Shown in pieces: positions 56,973-64,000 of a DNA stretch of 64,000 nt (position 1 is its first letter; every line of letters begins with the position of its first letter). The stretch lies in NCBI RefSeq assembly GCF_900302475.1, contig NZ_OMOQ01000005.1:1-64000 (forward strand). The letters are read 5' to 3'. Position numbers and translations under genes: made by a program. The notes below the pieces were generated by a model, which was not told where the DNA came from, did no database searches, and was given only the letters and a program-made list of their open reading frames with translations. This DNA comes from Defluviimonas aquaemixtae (GTDB lineage Bacteria; Pseudomonadota; Alphaproteobacteria; Rhodobacterales; Rhodobacteraceae).

Positions 56973-57671
56973 ATGTCCGGACTGACCACGATCGCCTTCG
57001 ATGCCGACGACACACTGTGGCATAATGAGCGGTTTTTCCAACTCACGCAGGCGCGGTTTGCCGAGCTCCTGGCCGACTACGCACCGCCCGTCCACCTGGC
57101 CGAGCGGCTTGAGGCGGCGGAGCGGCGCAACCTTGGCCGTTACGGATTCGGCATCAAGGGCTTCGTACTGTCGATGATCGAAACCGCGCTTGACGTTACC
57201 GGCGACAAGGCCCCCGCACCGGTAATCCGGGAGCTCGTATCGGCCGGGCACGAGATGCTCGCCCACCCAATCGAGCTTCTGCCCCACGCCCGCGAGATTG
57301 TCGCGGCGCTCGCGCCAGACTACCGCATCCTCCTGATAACAAAGGGCGATCTTCTCGACCAAGAGCGCAAGCTGGCCCATTCCGGGCTCGGCGATCTGTT
57401 CGACGGGGTCGAGATCGTGTCGGACAAGACGCCCCCCGTCTATGCCCGCGTGTTCGAGCGGCACGGGGCCGAACCCTCGGCTGCGATGATGGTCGGCAAT
57501 TCTATGAAGTCGGATGTCCGGCCAGTCCTCGATCTCGGCGCTTGGGGCGTGCACGTGCCGCACGAGCTCACATGGGGCTACGAACTGGTGCCGCCGCCCG
57601 TAGGTCACGCGCGATTCCGCAGCCTGCCCAATCTTGGCGCGCTCCCTGCGCTGGTGTCGGAGATCGGGTGA
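56973..57671 (+). CDS. HAD-superfamily hydrolase
   Basis: A 232-residue phosphatase-like protein of the haloacid dehalogenase fold. Motif I FDADDTLW (nucleophile Asp in DADDT), a cap domain up to ~100, motif [10 protein letters not shown], the Lys of motif III in EIVSDK, and motif IV-like [18 protein letters not shown] (two Asp/Ser positions near the end). Substrate not assignable. ATG 56973 follows GCGGGGGATTAC. It is divergent from clpS across 150 bases. Confidence 0.88.
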   Translation: MSGLTTIAFDADDTLWHNERFFQLTQARFAELLADYAPPVHLAERLEAAERRNLGRYGFGIKGFVLSMIETALDVTGDKAPAPVIRELVSAGHEMLAHPIELLPHAREIVAALAPDYRILLITKGDLLDQERKLAHSGLGDLFDGVEIVSDKTPPVYARVFERHGAEPSAAMMVGNSMKSDVRPVLDLGAWGVHVPHELTWGYELVPPPVGHARFRSLPNLGALPALVSEIG

Positions 57672-57869
57672 TCCCGGCGCCACGGCACGATTGCCGAGGC
57701 GTGGACATCCTCGGACCTGCATCGACGACGCGGCTATTCTGCGACTGTTGATGCTCCGAGAACAAATTCGTTGAAAATCCGGTGTTTTCGCAACTTCTCT
57801 CATGTGCTATCGTGAGATCAAATCACCAAGCCCCGGCGCAAAGATCGGGGCGCGAGGCAGGAAAAGAAC

Positions 57870-59702
57870 GTGAGACAGGTGCTTGCTTGTCCGGGGCAGT
57901 GCGTCCATCGCACCGGCGTATTTATCGCGGTTGTGCTGGTATTGATACTGGCACCGGTAGTCGTCTACGCCGCGCCCTATGCGGCTTATGTCATCGACGC
58001 CCGCACGGGCCGCGTGCTGCATGAGGAGAATGCCCATACGCGGCTGCATCCGGCATCCCTGACCAAGATGATGACACTCTATATTGCTTTCGAGGCGATC
58101 GAACGCGGTGAGATCTCGCTCGACAGCAGGGTCAGGATTTCCAAGCACGCGGCGTCGCAGCCACCCTCCAAGCTCGGGCTCCGGGCGGGCCAGACGATCG
58201 CGCTGCGATACCTGATCCGCGCAGCAGCCATCAAGTCGGCCAATGACGCGGCGACGGCCATTGGCGAGGCGATCGAAGGCTCCGAAAGCGCCTTCGCGCG
58301 GCGCATGACGCGCACCTCCAAGGCGCTCGGGATGACGAAGACAACCTTCGCGAACGCGAACGGGCTGACCGCCAAGGGCCACCTGTCGACAGCCCGCGAC
58401 ATGACGCTGCTCGGCAGGCATCTTTTCTACGACTACCCGCAATACTACAACCTCTTCTCGCGCACTTCTGCCGATGCGGGAATCGCCAAGGTCGCCTCGA
58501 CCAATCGCCGGTTCCTCGGCGCTTACAAGGGCGCGGACGGGATCAAGACGGGCTATACCTCGGCCGCCGGCTTCAACCTGACCGCCTCGGCGCAGCGCGG
58601 CAGCAAACGGATCATCGCGACAGTGTTCGGCGGCAAGTCGACCGCGTCGCGCAACCAGCGCGTGGCCGAGCTTCTGGATCTCGGCTTCGGCAAGGCACCG
58701 AACCGGGTGGCGGTGCAGAAGCCCGCGCGCCCGGCCTATTCCGGCGAAGAGGAAACCGAACCGCTCATCCTGGCCGACGCGCCGAGCGGCAGCCGCAACC
58801 TGGCGCCCGGCAAAACCATCCGCCTGAACGTGGCCGTCAAGACGAGCCCGCGGCCCAAGGCGCGTCCGGTGCCGGGCGGCGCGGAACCGTCGGAAACGCT
58901 GCTCGTCGCCATGCAGGATTCGATCGACGCGGTCCTGGCGGAAGCGCAAGAAGAACCAGCAAAGGCAGCCAAAACCGAAGTGATCGCGGAAGCAGTGGTC
59001 GAAGCCGCCACCGCGCCTATCGAAGTGGCGCCGACCGACACCGAGGGGGCGGATGTGGCCGAGGCGGCACCCGTCGTTCCTGAGGTGCCGCAGTTTGTTC
59101 AGGATACTGCTCCGCAGCCGGAAACGCTGGCCGCCATTGCCGCTACGGAGGCAGTGGACGAGGACGCGCCTGCGGAAGCGGCACTCTCGCTCGCCAACGC
59201 CTCGTCGATCGCGCCCACAGCTTCACCCAAGCCTGCACCCTCGCCACTGCGCCTCGCCGATACGGAGATAGCAGAGCCCGTCGAACTGGCCGCGGCCACC
59301 GAACCTGATGCCCTGCCCGAGACTGAACGGGTCTCGGCGCCAGCCGACGAACCGGCGGCTGCGCCGAAGTCCCGGCCCGAACAACTGGTTCTCGCATCGC
59401 TTGCGGTGGAAGAACCCGAAACGGCCGAAGAGCCGCTCGAGGTCGTGACGCGCGTCTCAACCTCTGGCGGGCGGCAATGGGCGATCAATGTCGGCCACTA
59501 CGGGTCGCGCTACAACGCCGAACGCCAACTTCTTCAAACCGCGCTAGTCGAGATGAACACGCTCGACGAGGCGCTGCGCAAGGTGGTTGCCAAACGCGGC
59601 GGTTATGACGCGAACTTTGTCGGGATGACGCAGGAGATTGCTGAACTTGCCTGCCGCCGACTGCAGGCCCGTCAGACCGAATGCACGGTGATCGGCCCCT
59701 GA
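57870..59702 (+). CDS. D-alanyl-D-alanine carboxypeptidase with C-terminal SPOR domain
   Basis: A 610-residue penicillin-binding-protein-type enzyme of the DacA/DacC family, trimming peptidoglycan stem peptides in the periplasm. A signal anchor spans residues ~15-34. Active-site motifs SLTK (Ser63, Lys66), SAN (IKSANDAATA) and KTG (DGIKTGYTS) are in the expected order within residues 55-235. A long Ala/Glu/Pro-rich linker of roughly 250 residues follows, and the C-terminus (QWAINVGHYGSRYNAERQLL onward) is a SPOR peptidoglycan-binding domain. GTG 57870 is used, with AGGCAGGAAAAGAAC before it. Monocistronic. Confidence 0.93.
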   Translation: MRQVLACPGQCVHRTGVFIAVVLVLILAPVVVYAAPYAAYVIDARTGRVLHEENAHTRLHPASLTKMMTLYIAFEAIERGEISLDSRVRISKHAASQPPSKLGLRAGQTIALRYLIRAAAIKSANDAATAIGEAIEGSESAFARRMTRTSKALGMTKTTFANANGLTAKGHLSTARDMTLLGRHLFYDYPQYYNLFSRTSADAGIAKVASTNRRFLGAYKGADGIKTGYTSAAGFNLTASAQRGSKRIIATVFGGKSTASRNQRVAELLDLGFGKAPNRVAVQKPARPAYSGEEETEPLILADAPSGSRNLAPGKTIRLNVAVKTSPRPKARPVPGGAEPSETLLVAMQDSIDAVLAEAQEEPAKAAKTEVIAEAVVEAATAPIEVAPTDTEGADVAEAAPVVPEVPQFVQDTAPQPETLAAIAATEAVDEDAPAEAALSLANASSIAPTASPKPAPSPLRLADTEIAEPVELAAATEPDALPETERVSAPADEPAAAPKSRPEQLVLASLAVEEPETAEEPLEVVTRVSTSGGRQWAINVGHYGSRYNAERQLLQTALVEMNTLDEALRKVVAKRGGYDANFVGMTQEIAELACRRLQARQTECTVIGP

Positions 59703-59705
59703 CGC

Positions 59706-59864
59706 TCACGGTTTTGGCCGGTCGTCCCAGTCTTTCTGAAGAATGCGACGGGCGTCGCCCTCGGGGTCGTCGTACTGTCGCGTCCTGAGCGACCAGAGAA
59801 AGGCCACAAGCCCAATCCCGCCGAGGAAAAGCGACACCGGAATAAGATAGGCGAGGATCTCCAT
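59706..59864 (-). CDS. ccoS: Cytochrome cbb3 oxidase maturation protein CcoS
   Basis: A 52-residue single-helix protein (MEILAYLIPVSLFLGGIGLV, then AFLWSLRTRQYDDPEGDARR and the C-terminal DWDDRPKP). This is the CcoS/FixS family, required for insertion of cofactors into the cbb3 catalytic subunit. It starts nine bases after the ccoI stop and ends three bases before the convergent dac gene's stop. Too short for many gene predictors. Identified from the sequence pattern and operon position. Confidence 0.93.
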   Translation of the reverse strand: MEILAYLIPVSLFLGGIGLVAFLWSLRTRQYDDPEGDARRILQKDWDDRPKP

Positions 59865-59873
59865 GCCGACCTC

Positions 59874-62060
59874 CTATTTCAGCCTGAGCGCGTTCAGCGA
59901 AACCGTCAGCGAGGACGCCGACATGGCGAGCGCCGCGATCAGTGGCGTGGCGAAACCCGCAAGCGCGATGGGCACGGCGATCGCGTTGTAGCCGAGCGAC
60001 AGGCCGAAGTTCTCCTTGATGCGCCTGCGCGCCTTTGCGGCGACCCGCAGCGCCTCGGGCAGCGGTGCGAGATCCTGCCCCAGAAGCACGATATCCGAGG
60101 CCACCCGCGCCGCGTCGAGCGCGGAAGCGGGCGAGATCGACACATGGGCCGAGGCTAGCGCGGCGGTGTCGTTCAGGCCGTCACCCACCATAAGGACGCG
60201 TGCGCCCTCGTCCCGCAACTCGGCGATCCGGGCAGACTTCTCTTCGGGACGCTGGGCCGACCGCCAGTCCGCGATGCCGAGCCGGGCCGCGAGCGCGGAG
60301 ACCGGCGCTTCGCCGTCGCCCGAAAGCAGTAGCACACGCTTGCCGGCGGCCTTCAGCGCCGCCACCGCCTCCGCAGCGCCGGGACGCGGGCGGTCGGAGA
60401 AGACGAAGCCATGGGCCAGGTCGTCGCCGATCCCGAGATAGGTCGCGGTCTCGCCCACCGCCTCCGCGCCAACCCATTCGGCGCGTCCGAGACGCACGCG
60501 CTGCCCTTCCCAGCGCCCTTCGACGCCAAAGCCCGGGACTTCCTTCACGTTGCTCACGCGGGCCGCGGCAATCCCCATCACCGCAATCCCCGACGCAAGC
60601 GCGCGTGAGAGGGGGTGCGCCGATCCGGCGGCGAGCGCGACGGCAATTTCCAACTCGGCTCTCGGATGCGCTTCCAGATCCATCGGTTGCGGCGCGCCAA
60701 GCGTCAGCGTGCCGGTCTTGTCGAAGACGACGGTATCGACCTCGGCCAGCCGCTCGAGCGCCGTGCCATCCTTGATGAGGAAGCCCCGCCGAAACAGCCG
60801 ACCGGAGGCGGAGGTCACTACGGCAGGCACGGCAAGCGCGAGCGCGCATGGGCACGTGATGATCAGGACCGCCGCCGCGATGTTGAGCGACAAACGAAGG
60901 TCGCCGGTCGCGGTCATCCATCCGGTGAGGGCCGCAAGCGCCAGAAAATGCACGGCCGGGGCGTAGGCCCGCGCCATGCGGTCGGCGAGCGAGGTGTAGC
61001 GCGTCCTGGCGCTTTCGGCGACCGCGACAAGATCGGCCATACGGTGAAGCGAACTGTCGCGACCGGCGGCAGTGACCGTCAGCGTCAAGGGGCCGGTCAA
61101 GTTCACCTCTCCCGCACTGACGGTCATGCCTTCGGCGGCCCGGACCGGCAGGGTCTCGCCGGTCAGCAACGACCGGTCGATCTCGGAAGCGCCCTCGGCG
61201 ACGATACCGTCCGCCGGCATCCGCGCGCCGGGCCGCACGAACACGAGATCCCCGGGCGCGAGATCGGCGACCGGAACGACCTGTTCGCTTCCATCGATCA
61301 GCCGCGTCGCCCGCGGCACTTCGAGCGCTGCAAGTTCTTCCGCTGCGGATCGCGCCGCAGCGCGCGAGCGGTAGTCGAGGTAGCGGCCGGCCAAAAGGAA
61401 GAAGCAAAGCGATACGGCCGCGTCGAAATAGGCGTAGTGCCCACCCTCGAAGGTCTCGTAGAGCGACATCGACGCCGCGAGGACAAGCGCGAGCGAGATG
61501 GGCACGTCCATGCCGAGCCGGCGTGCCTTGAGCGCGGTGAAAGCGGCCGAGAAGAACGGCTGGCCCGCAAAGGCGAGCGTCGGCAGGGCGATGGCGGCGG
61601 AGATCCAGTGGAAGAGTTCGCGCGTTGCAGCCTCGGCGCCCGACCAGACAGCAACTGACAAAAGCATGATATTCATCATTGCGAAGCCCGCGACGCCGAG
61701 CCGCATGAGAAGGTCGCGCCCGCGCCGGTCGGTCTCGGTGGTCGACAGCAGCCCCGGATCGAGCTCGTACGCGGGATAGCCGATCGCGTCCAACACCTCG
61801 ATCAGCCCCGCCGCCGACACGTTTGGCCCGGCCTCGACCGAGACGCGCTTCAGCGTCAAGTTCACGCGCGCCGAACGAACGCCGGGAAGGGCCGCAAGCG
61901 CGCGTTCGACGTCGGAGATGCAGACCGCACAGTGGACGGTGGGCAGCGACAGAACGAGACCGGCGCGGTCCTGATCCGCGCCCCGCTCGGCCAATGTTTC
62001 GGCCGCGGGTGCCGCGACGCAGGCGGGGCAAGCCGAAACCGCTGTCGCAGCCGTCGCCAT
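59874..62060 (-). CDS. ccoI: Copper-translocating P1B-type ATPase CcoI/FixI
   Basis: A 728-residue P-type ATPase that supplies copper for assembly of cbb3 oxidase. N-terminal Cys pair (CPACVAA) and a heavy-metal domain with CAVC in LPTVHCAVCISDVERAL. Transmembrane CPC in ITCPCALALAVP, phosphatase motif LLTGETLPV, the phosphorylated Asp in DKTGTLTLG, nucleotide-domain HP in GSAHPLSRAL, and GDGLNDTAAL. Length and motif order are standard. Its start overlaps the ccoH stop by one base (TGATG). Confidence 0.95.
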   Translation of the reverse strand: MATAATAVSACPACVAAPAAETLAERGADQDRAGLVLSLPTVHCAVCISDVERALAALPGVRSARVNLTLKRVSVEAGPNVSAAGLIEVLDAIGYPAYELDPGLLSTTETDRRGRDLLMRLGVAGFAMMNIMLLSVAVWSGAEAATRELFHWISAAIALPTLAFAGQPFFSAAFTALKARRLGMDVPISLALVLAASMSLYETFEGGHYAYFDAAVSLCFFLLAGRYLDYRSRAAARSAAEELAALEVPRATRLIDGSEQVVPVADLAPGDLVFVRPGARMPADGIVAEGASEIDRSLLTGETLPVRAAEGMTVSAGEVNLTGPLTLTVTAAGRDSSLHRMADLVAVAESARTRYTSLADRMARAYAPAVHFLALAALTGWMTATGDLRLSLNIAAAVLIITCPCALALAVPAVVTSASGRLFRRGFLIKDGTALERLAEVDTVVFDKTGTLTLGAPQPMDLEAHPRAELEIAVALAAGSAHPLSRALASGIAVMGIAAARVSNVKEVPGFGVEGRWEGQRVRLGRAEWVGAEAVGETATYLGIGDDLAHGFVFSDRPRPGAAEAVAALKAAGKRVLLLSGDGEAPVSALAARLGIADWRSAQRPEEKSARIAELRDEGARVLMVGDGLNDTAALASAHVSISPASALDAARVASDIVLLGQDLAPLPEALRVAAKARRRIKENFGLSLGYNAIAVPIALAGFATPLIAALAMSASSLTVSLNALRLK

Positions 62061-62515
62061 CAGTCCCTCACGAACAGATTGAGCCGCTGGTGAAAGAGCG
62101 TTCCGTCACCAGCGTAAGCTTCGAGTAGAATCATCCACTTGCCCGGGCCCAGTTCTGCCGGCGCGCTGTAGCTCGATCCGTCCCATACGAAAGCAGGCGA
62201 GATATCGTTGGCCGCCTCGGTCGTCCGACCGACGAGCGCCGTCAGCCGATCGACCTGCACCGGACGCCCGCCGATGCCTCGGAACTTCAGCCGCAGAGTT
62301 CCGGCCTCGTAGCTGTGCGACAGCGACCAGCCCAGCGCTTCCTGCGCCGCGCGTGCCGCTTCAAACCGCTGCGAAGCGACGTAGGAATTCTTCACCTCGA
62401 GCCCGGGAAAGGTCCGGACAGCCTGCACCGCCATGACTACGTTCACACCGATGATCACCGCGAAGGCCGAAGCGGCAATGAAGAATACCTTGCGGCCGGT
62501 CAGTTCGCCCTTCAT
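62060..62515 (-). CDS. ccoH: FixH/CcoH family cbb3 oxidase assembly protein
   Basis: A 151-residue protein with one N-terminal membrane helix (VFFIAASAFAVIIGVNVVMA) and a periplasmic domain (SLSHSYEAGTLRLKFRGIGG and the WKMI-like end KWMILLEAYAGDGTLF). FixH helps stable assembly of cbb3 oxidase and interacts with the CcoI system. It lies between ccoG (gap one base) and ccoI (overlap one base), so it is tightly coupled. Confidence 0.9.
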   Translation of the reverse strand: MKGELTGRKVFFIAASAFAVIIGVNVVMAVQAVRTFPGLEVKNSYVASQRFEAARAAQEALGWSLSHSYEAGTLRLKFRGIGGRPVQVDRLTALVGRTTEAANDISPAFVWDGSSYSAPAELGPGKWMILLEAYAGDGTLFHQRLNLFVRD

Positions 62516-62516
62516 C

Positions 62517-63944
62517 TCAGTTTCCCGATCCGTTGAAGACAGTGTCGGCGTGAACGCGGTCGCCCGCGACGGTATCGCCGATCCAGAGCCGGATATCAGT
62601 GCGCTCGGAGCTGGCCGCCGACGTTCCGGCCGGCGCGGTCACGTAAAGGCGCTGCGTGAGCGTCGAGTCCGCGGGCACCACGACTTCGAGTGCGTCGAAG
62701 CCTTCGAGTTCGAGCATGAAGCGCGCGTCTGCGCTGATCGAAATGCGGAAGGGCCGGTCTTCACCATGCTTGTTGCGCAGGCGCAGCGCGTAGGCATTGC
62801 GGATCGCCCCGTCCGAAAGCGTGACGTAAAGCGGATTTCGCTCGGGCGTCACACTCACGTCGATGGGCGACCGGATGAACAGAGCCACGATCATCGCGAC
62901 GCCAATCAGCGACCAGAGCATCGTGTAAAGGATCGTGCGCGGCCGAAAGATGTGCTTCCAGACATTCTTCGGCGGTTGGCCTTCACGCTCGGCCGTCTCG
63001 TCCTTCAGCGCCATGTAGTCGATCAGACCGTGCGGCTTGCCGATCCGATCCATGACCTCGTTGCAGGCGTCGATGCAGAGCGCGCAGGTGATGCATTCGA
63101 GCTGCTGGCCCTCGCGGATGTCAATCCCCATCGGGCAGACATTAACGCAGGCCATGCAGTCGATGCAGTCGCCCTGGTCGGGGTCAAGTTCGCCCTTCTT
63201 CAACTTGCCGCGCGGTTCGCCCCGCCATTCGCGGTAGGCGACGACCAGCGTGTCCTCGTCCATCATCGCCGCCTGGATGCGCGGCCAGGGGCAGGCATAG
63301 ATGCAGATCTGCTCGCGTGCGAAACCGCCAAAGAAGAACGTGGTGAAAGTCAGGATCGCCATCGTCGTGTAGGCGACGGGATGCGCCTGCCCGGTGACGA
63401 GGTCGCGCGCCAGCGTCGGCGCGTCGGTGAAGTAGAAGACCCAGGCGCCGCCGGTCGCGAGCCCGATGAGCAGCCACAGCACCCACTTCGTCACGCGCAG
63501 GCGTGCCTTACGGACATTCCACTTGGCGTTCCAAAGCCTGACGCGCGCGTTGCGGTCGCCTTCAACCCAGCGTTCGACCAAAATGAATAGGTCGGTCCAC
63601 ACGGTCTGCGGACAGGCATATCCGCACCAGACGCGGCCCAGCGCCGACGTGAAAAGAAAGAGCCCCAAGCCCGCCATGATGAGAAGTCCGGCGACGAAGT
63701 AGAACTCGTCGGGCCAGATCTCGATCATGAAGAAGAAGAAGCGTCGGTTGGCGAGATCGACGAGCACCGCCTGATCCGGCAGGTTGGGTCCCCGGTCCCA
63801 TCGAACCCACGGGGTGATGTAGTAGATCCCCAGCGTCACGGCCATGATGATCCACTTGAGATTGCGGAACGCCCCGCTGACGCGGCGCGGAAAGACCGGC
63901 TCGCGCGCGGCATAAAGTGCCGGAGGAGTTTCGGTGGAACTCAT
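62517..63944 (-). CDS. ccoG: CcoG/RdxB-type ferredoxin-like cbb3 oxidase assembly protein
   Basis: A 475-residue membrane protein with about five helices and two ferredoxin-type 4Fe-4S motifs: CIDCMACVNVCP (Cys-x2-Cys-x2-Cys-x3-Cys) and CITCALCIDACN. Further Cys in WCGYACPQTVW and CIYACPWPR. CcoG reduces copper and assists cbb3 oxidase biogenesis. ATG 63944 is the first gene of ccoGHIS in this window. The ccoNOQP structural genes lie outside it, on the left edge side of this minus-strand operon if adjacent. Confidence 0.95.
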   Translation of the reverse strand: MSSTETPPALYAAREPVFPRRVSGAFRNLKWIIMAVTLGIYYITPWVRWDRGPNLPDQAVLVDLANRRFFFFMIEIWPDEFYFVAGLLIMAGLGLFLFTSALGRVWCGYACPQTVWTDLFILVERWVEGDRNARVRLWNAKWNVRKARLRVTKWVLWLLIGLATGGAWVFYFTDAPTLARDLVTGQAHPVAYTTMAILTFTTFFFGGFAREQICIYACPWPRIQAAMMDEDTLVVAYREWRGEPRGKLKKGELDPDQGDCIDCMACVNVCPMGIDIREGQQLECITCALCIDACNEVMDRIGKPHGLIDYMALKDETAEREGQPPKNVWKHIFRPRTILYTMLWSLIGVAMIVALFIRSPIDVSVTPERNPLYVTLSDGAIRNAYALRLRNKHGEDRPFRISISADARFMLELEGFDALEVVVPADSTLTQRLYVTAPAGTSAASSERTDIRLWIGDTVAGDRVHADTVFNGSGN

Positions 63945-64000
63945 GACTTCGCCTTGGATCCTCTGTTCGCAGTTTGCTCATAGGCCAGCGTACCGTCAGT

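Noticed and set aside
63941..64000. Open frame upstream of ccoG ending with a TGA that overlaps its ATG
   Set aside because: Only 19 codons are visible, the peptide does not look like the end of CcoP (expected haem-c protein tail), and it may be chance. Not enough sequence to call.

Overview
The window is high-GC bacterial chromosome with densely packed genes. It almost certainly comes from an alphaproteobacterium of the Rhodobacteraceae. The evidence is the arrangement sdhCDA-(two small lipoproteins)-sdhB, the ethylmalonyl-CoA-pathway genes mch and mcl2 beside it, the mdh-sucCD-sucAB-lpd cluster, a SucB with two lipoyl domains, and ccoGHIS. As I recall, Rhodobacter sphaeroides carries the same order of sdh, mch, mcl2, mdh, suc and lpd on its main chromosome. 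No prophage, insertion sequence, CRISPR array or rRNA was seen. The only RNA gene found is one tRNA-Ala(GGC).

Layout. 1-16.6 kb is mixed: the start of tuf, a cytochrome P450, a broken DUF533 gene, parC, an SDR, a HIG1-like small membrane protein coupled to a PduO-type cobalamin adenosyltransferase, an AraC/GyrI regulator, a VOC protein and etfBA. It ends with a methylamine-type catabolic island: a PhyH-like dioxygenase divergent from a dimethylglycine-dehydrogenase-like flavoprotein, an MttB-family methyltransferase and a TetR regulator. 16.6-25 kb carries, on the minus strand, mcl2, nnrU, mch, a DUF1194 protein and the sdh operon, which ends in a ZIP-like transporter with altered metal motifs. 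25-38.7 kb carries a secreted protein, a TauE exporter, a frameshifted FGE-type gene, then mdh, sucCD, a sulfotransferase, sucAB, small genes and lpd. 38.8-42.7 kb has ggt, a GntR regulator, a YgjP-like metallopeptidase, a FYDLN acid-domain protein and the tRNA.

42.8-51.6 kb is a second catabolic island. A seven-gene minus-strand run encodes a ThDP enzyme, an enolase-superfamily enzyme, a DadA-like oxidase, a DctPQM TRAP transporter and a BASS-type transporter, with an Asp/Glu-racemase-family gene divergent from it. 51.7-64 kb holds housekeeping and hypothetical genes (DUF6778 lipoprotein, chorismate mutase, hemF, two paralogous lipoproteins, an atypical SDR, a methyltransferase, clpS, a HAD phosphatase and a SPOR-tailed D,D-carboxypeptidase), then ccoGHIS for cbb3 oxidase assembly.

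How the parts fit. The TCA genes appear to be co-regulated. The palindrome TGTGATCACA occurs as a pair 21 bp apart upstream of both sdhC (one copy imperfect) and sucC. A single near-copy lies just upstream of the GntR gene, which makes that GntR protein a candidate regulator. Adenosylcobalamin from the PduO-type enzyme could serve the ethylmalonyl-CoA pathway mutases, and electrons from the dimethylglycine-dehydrogenase-like enzyme could pass to the ETF encoded nearby. These functional links are inferences.
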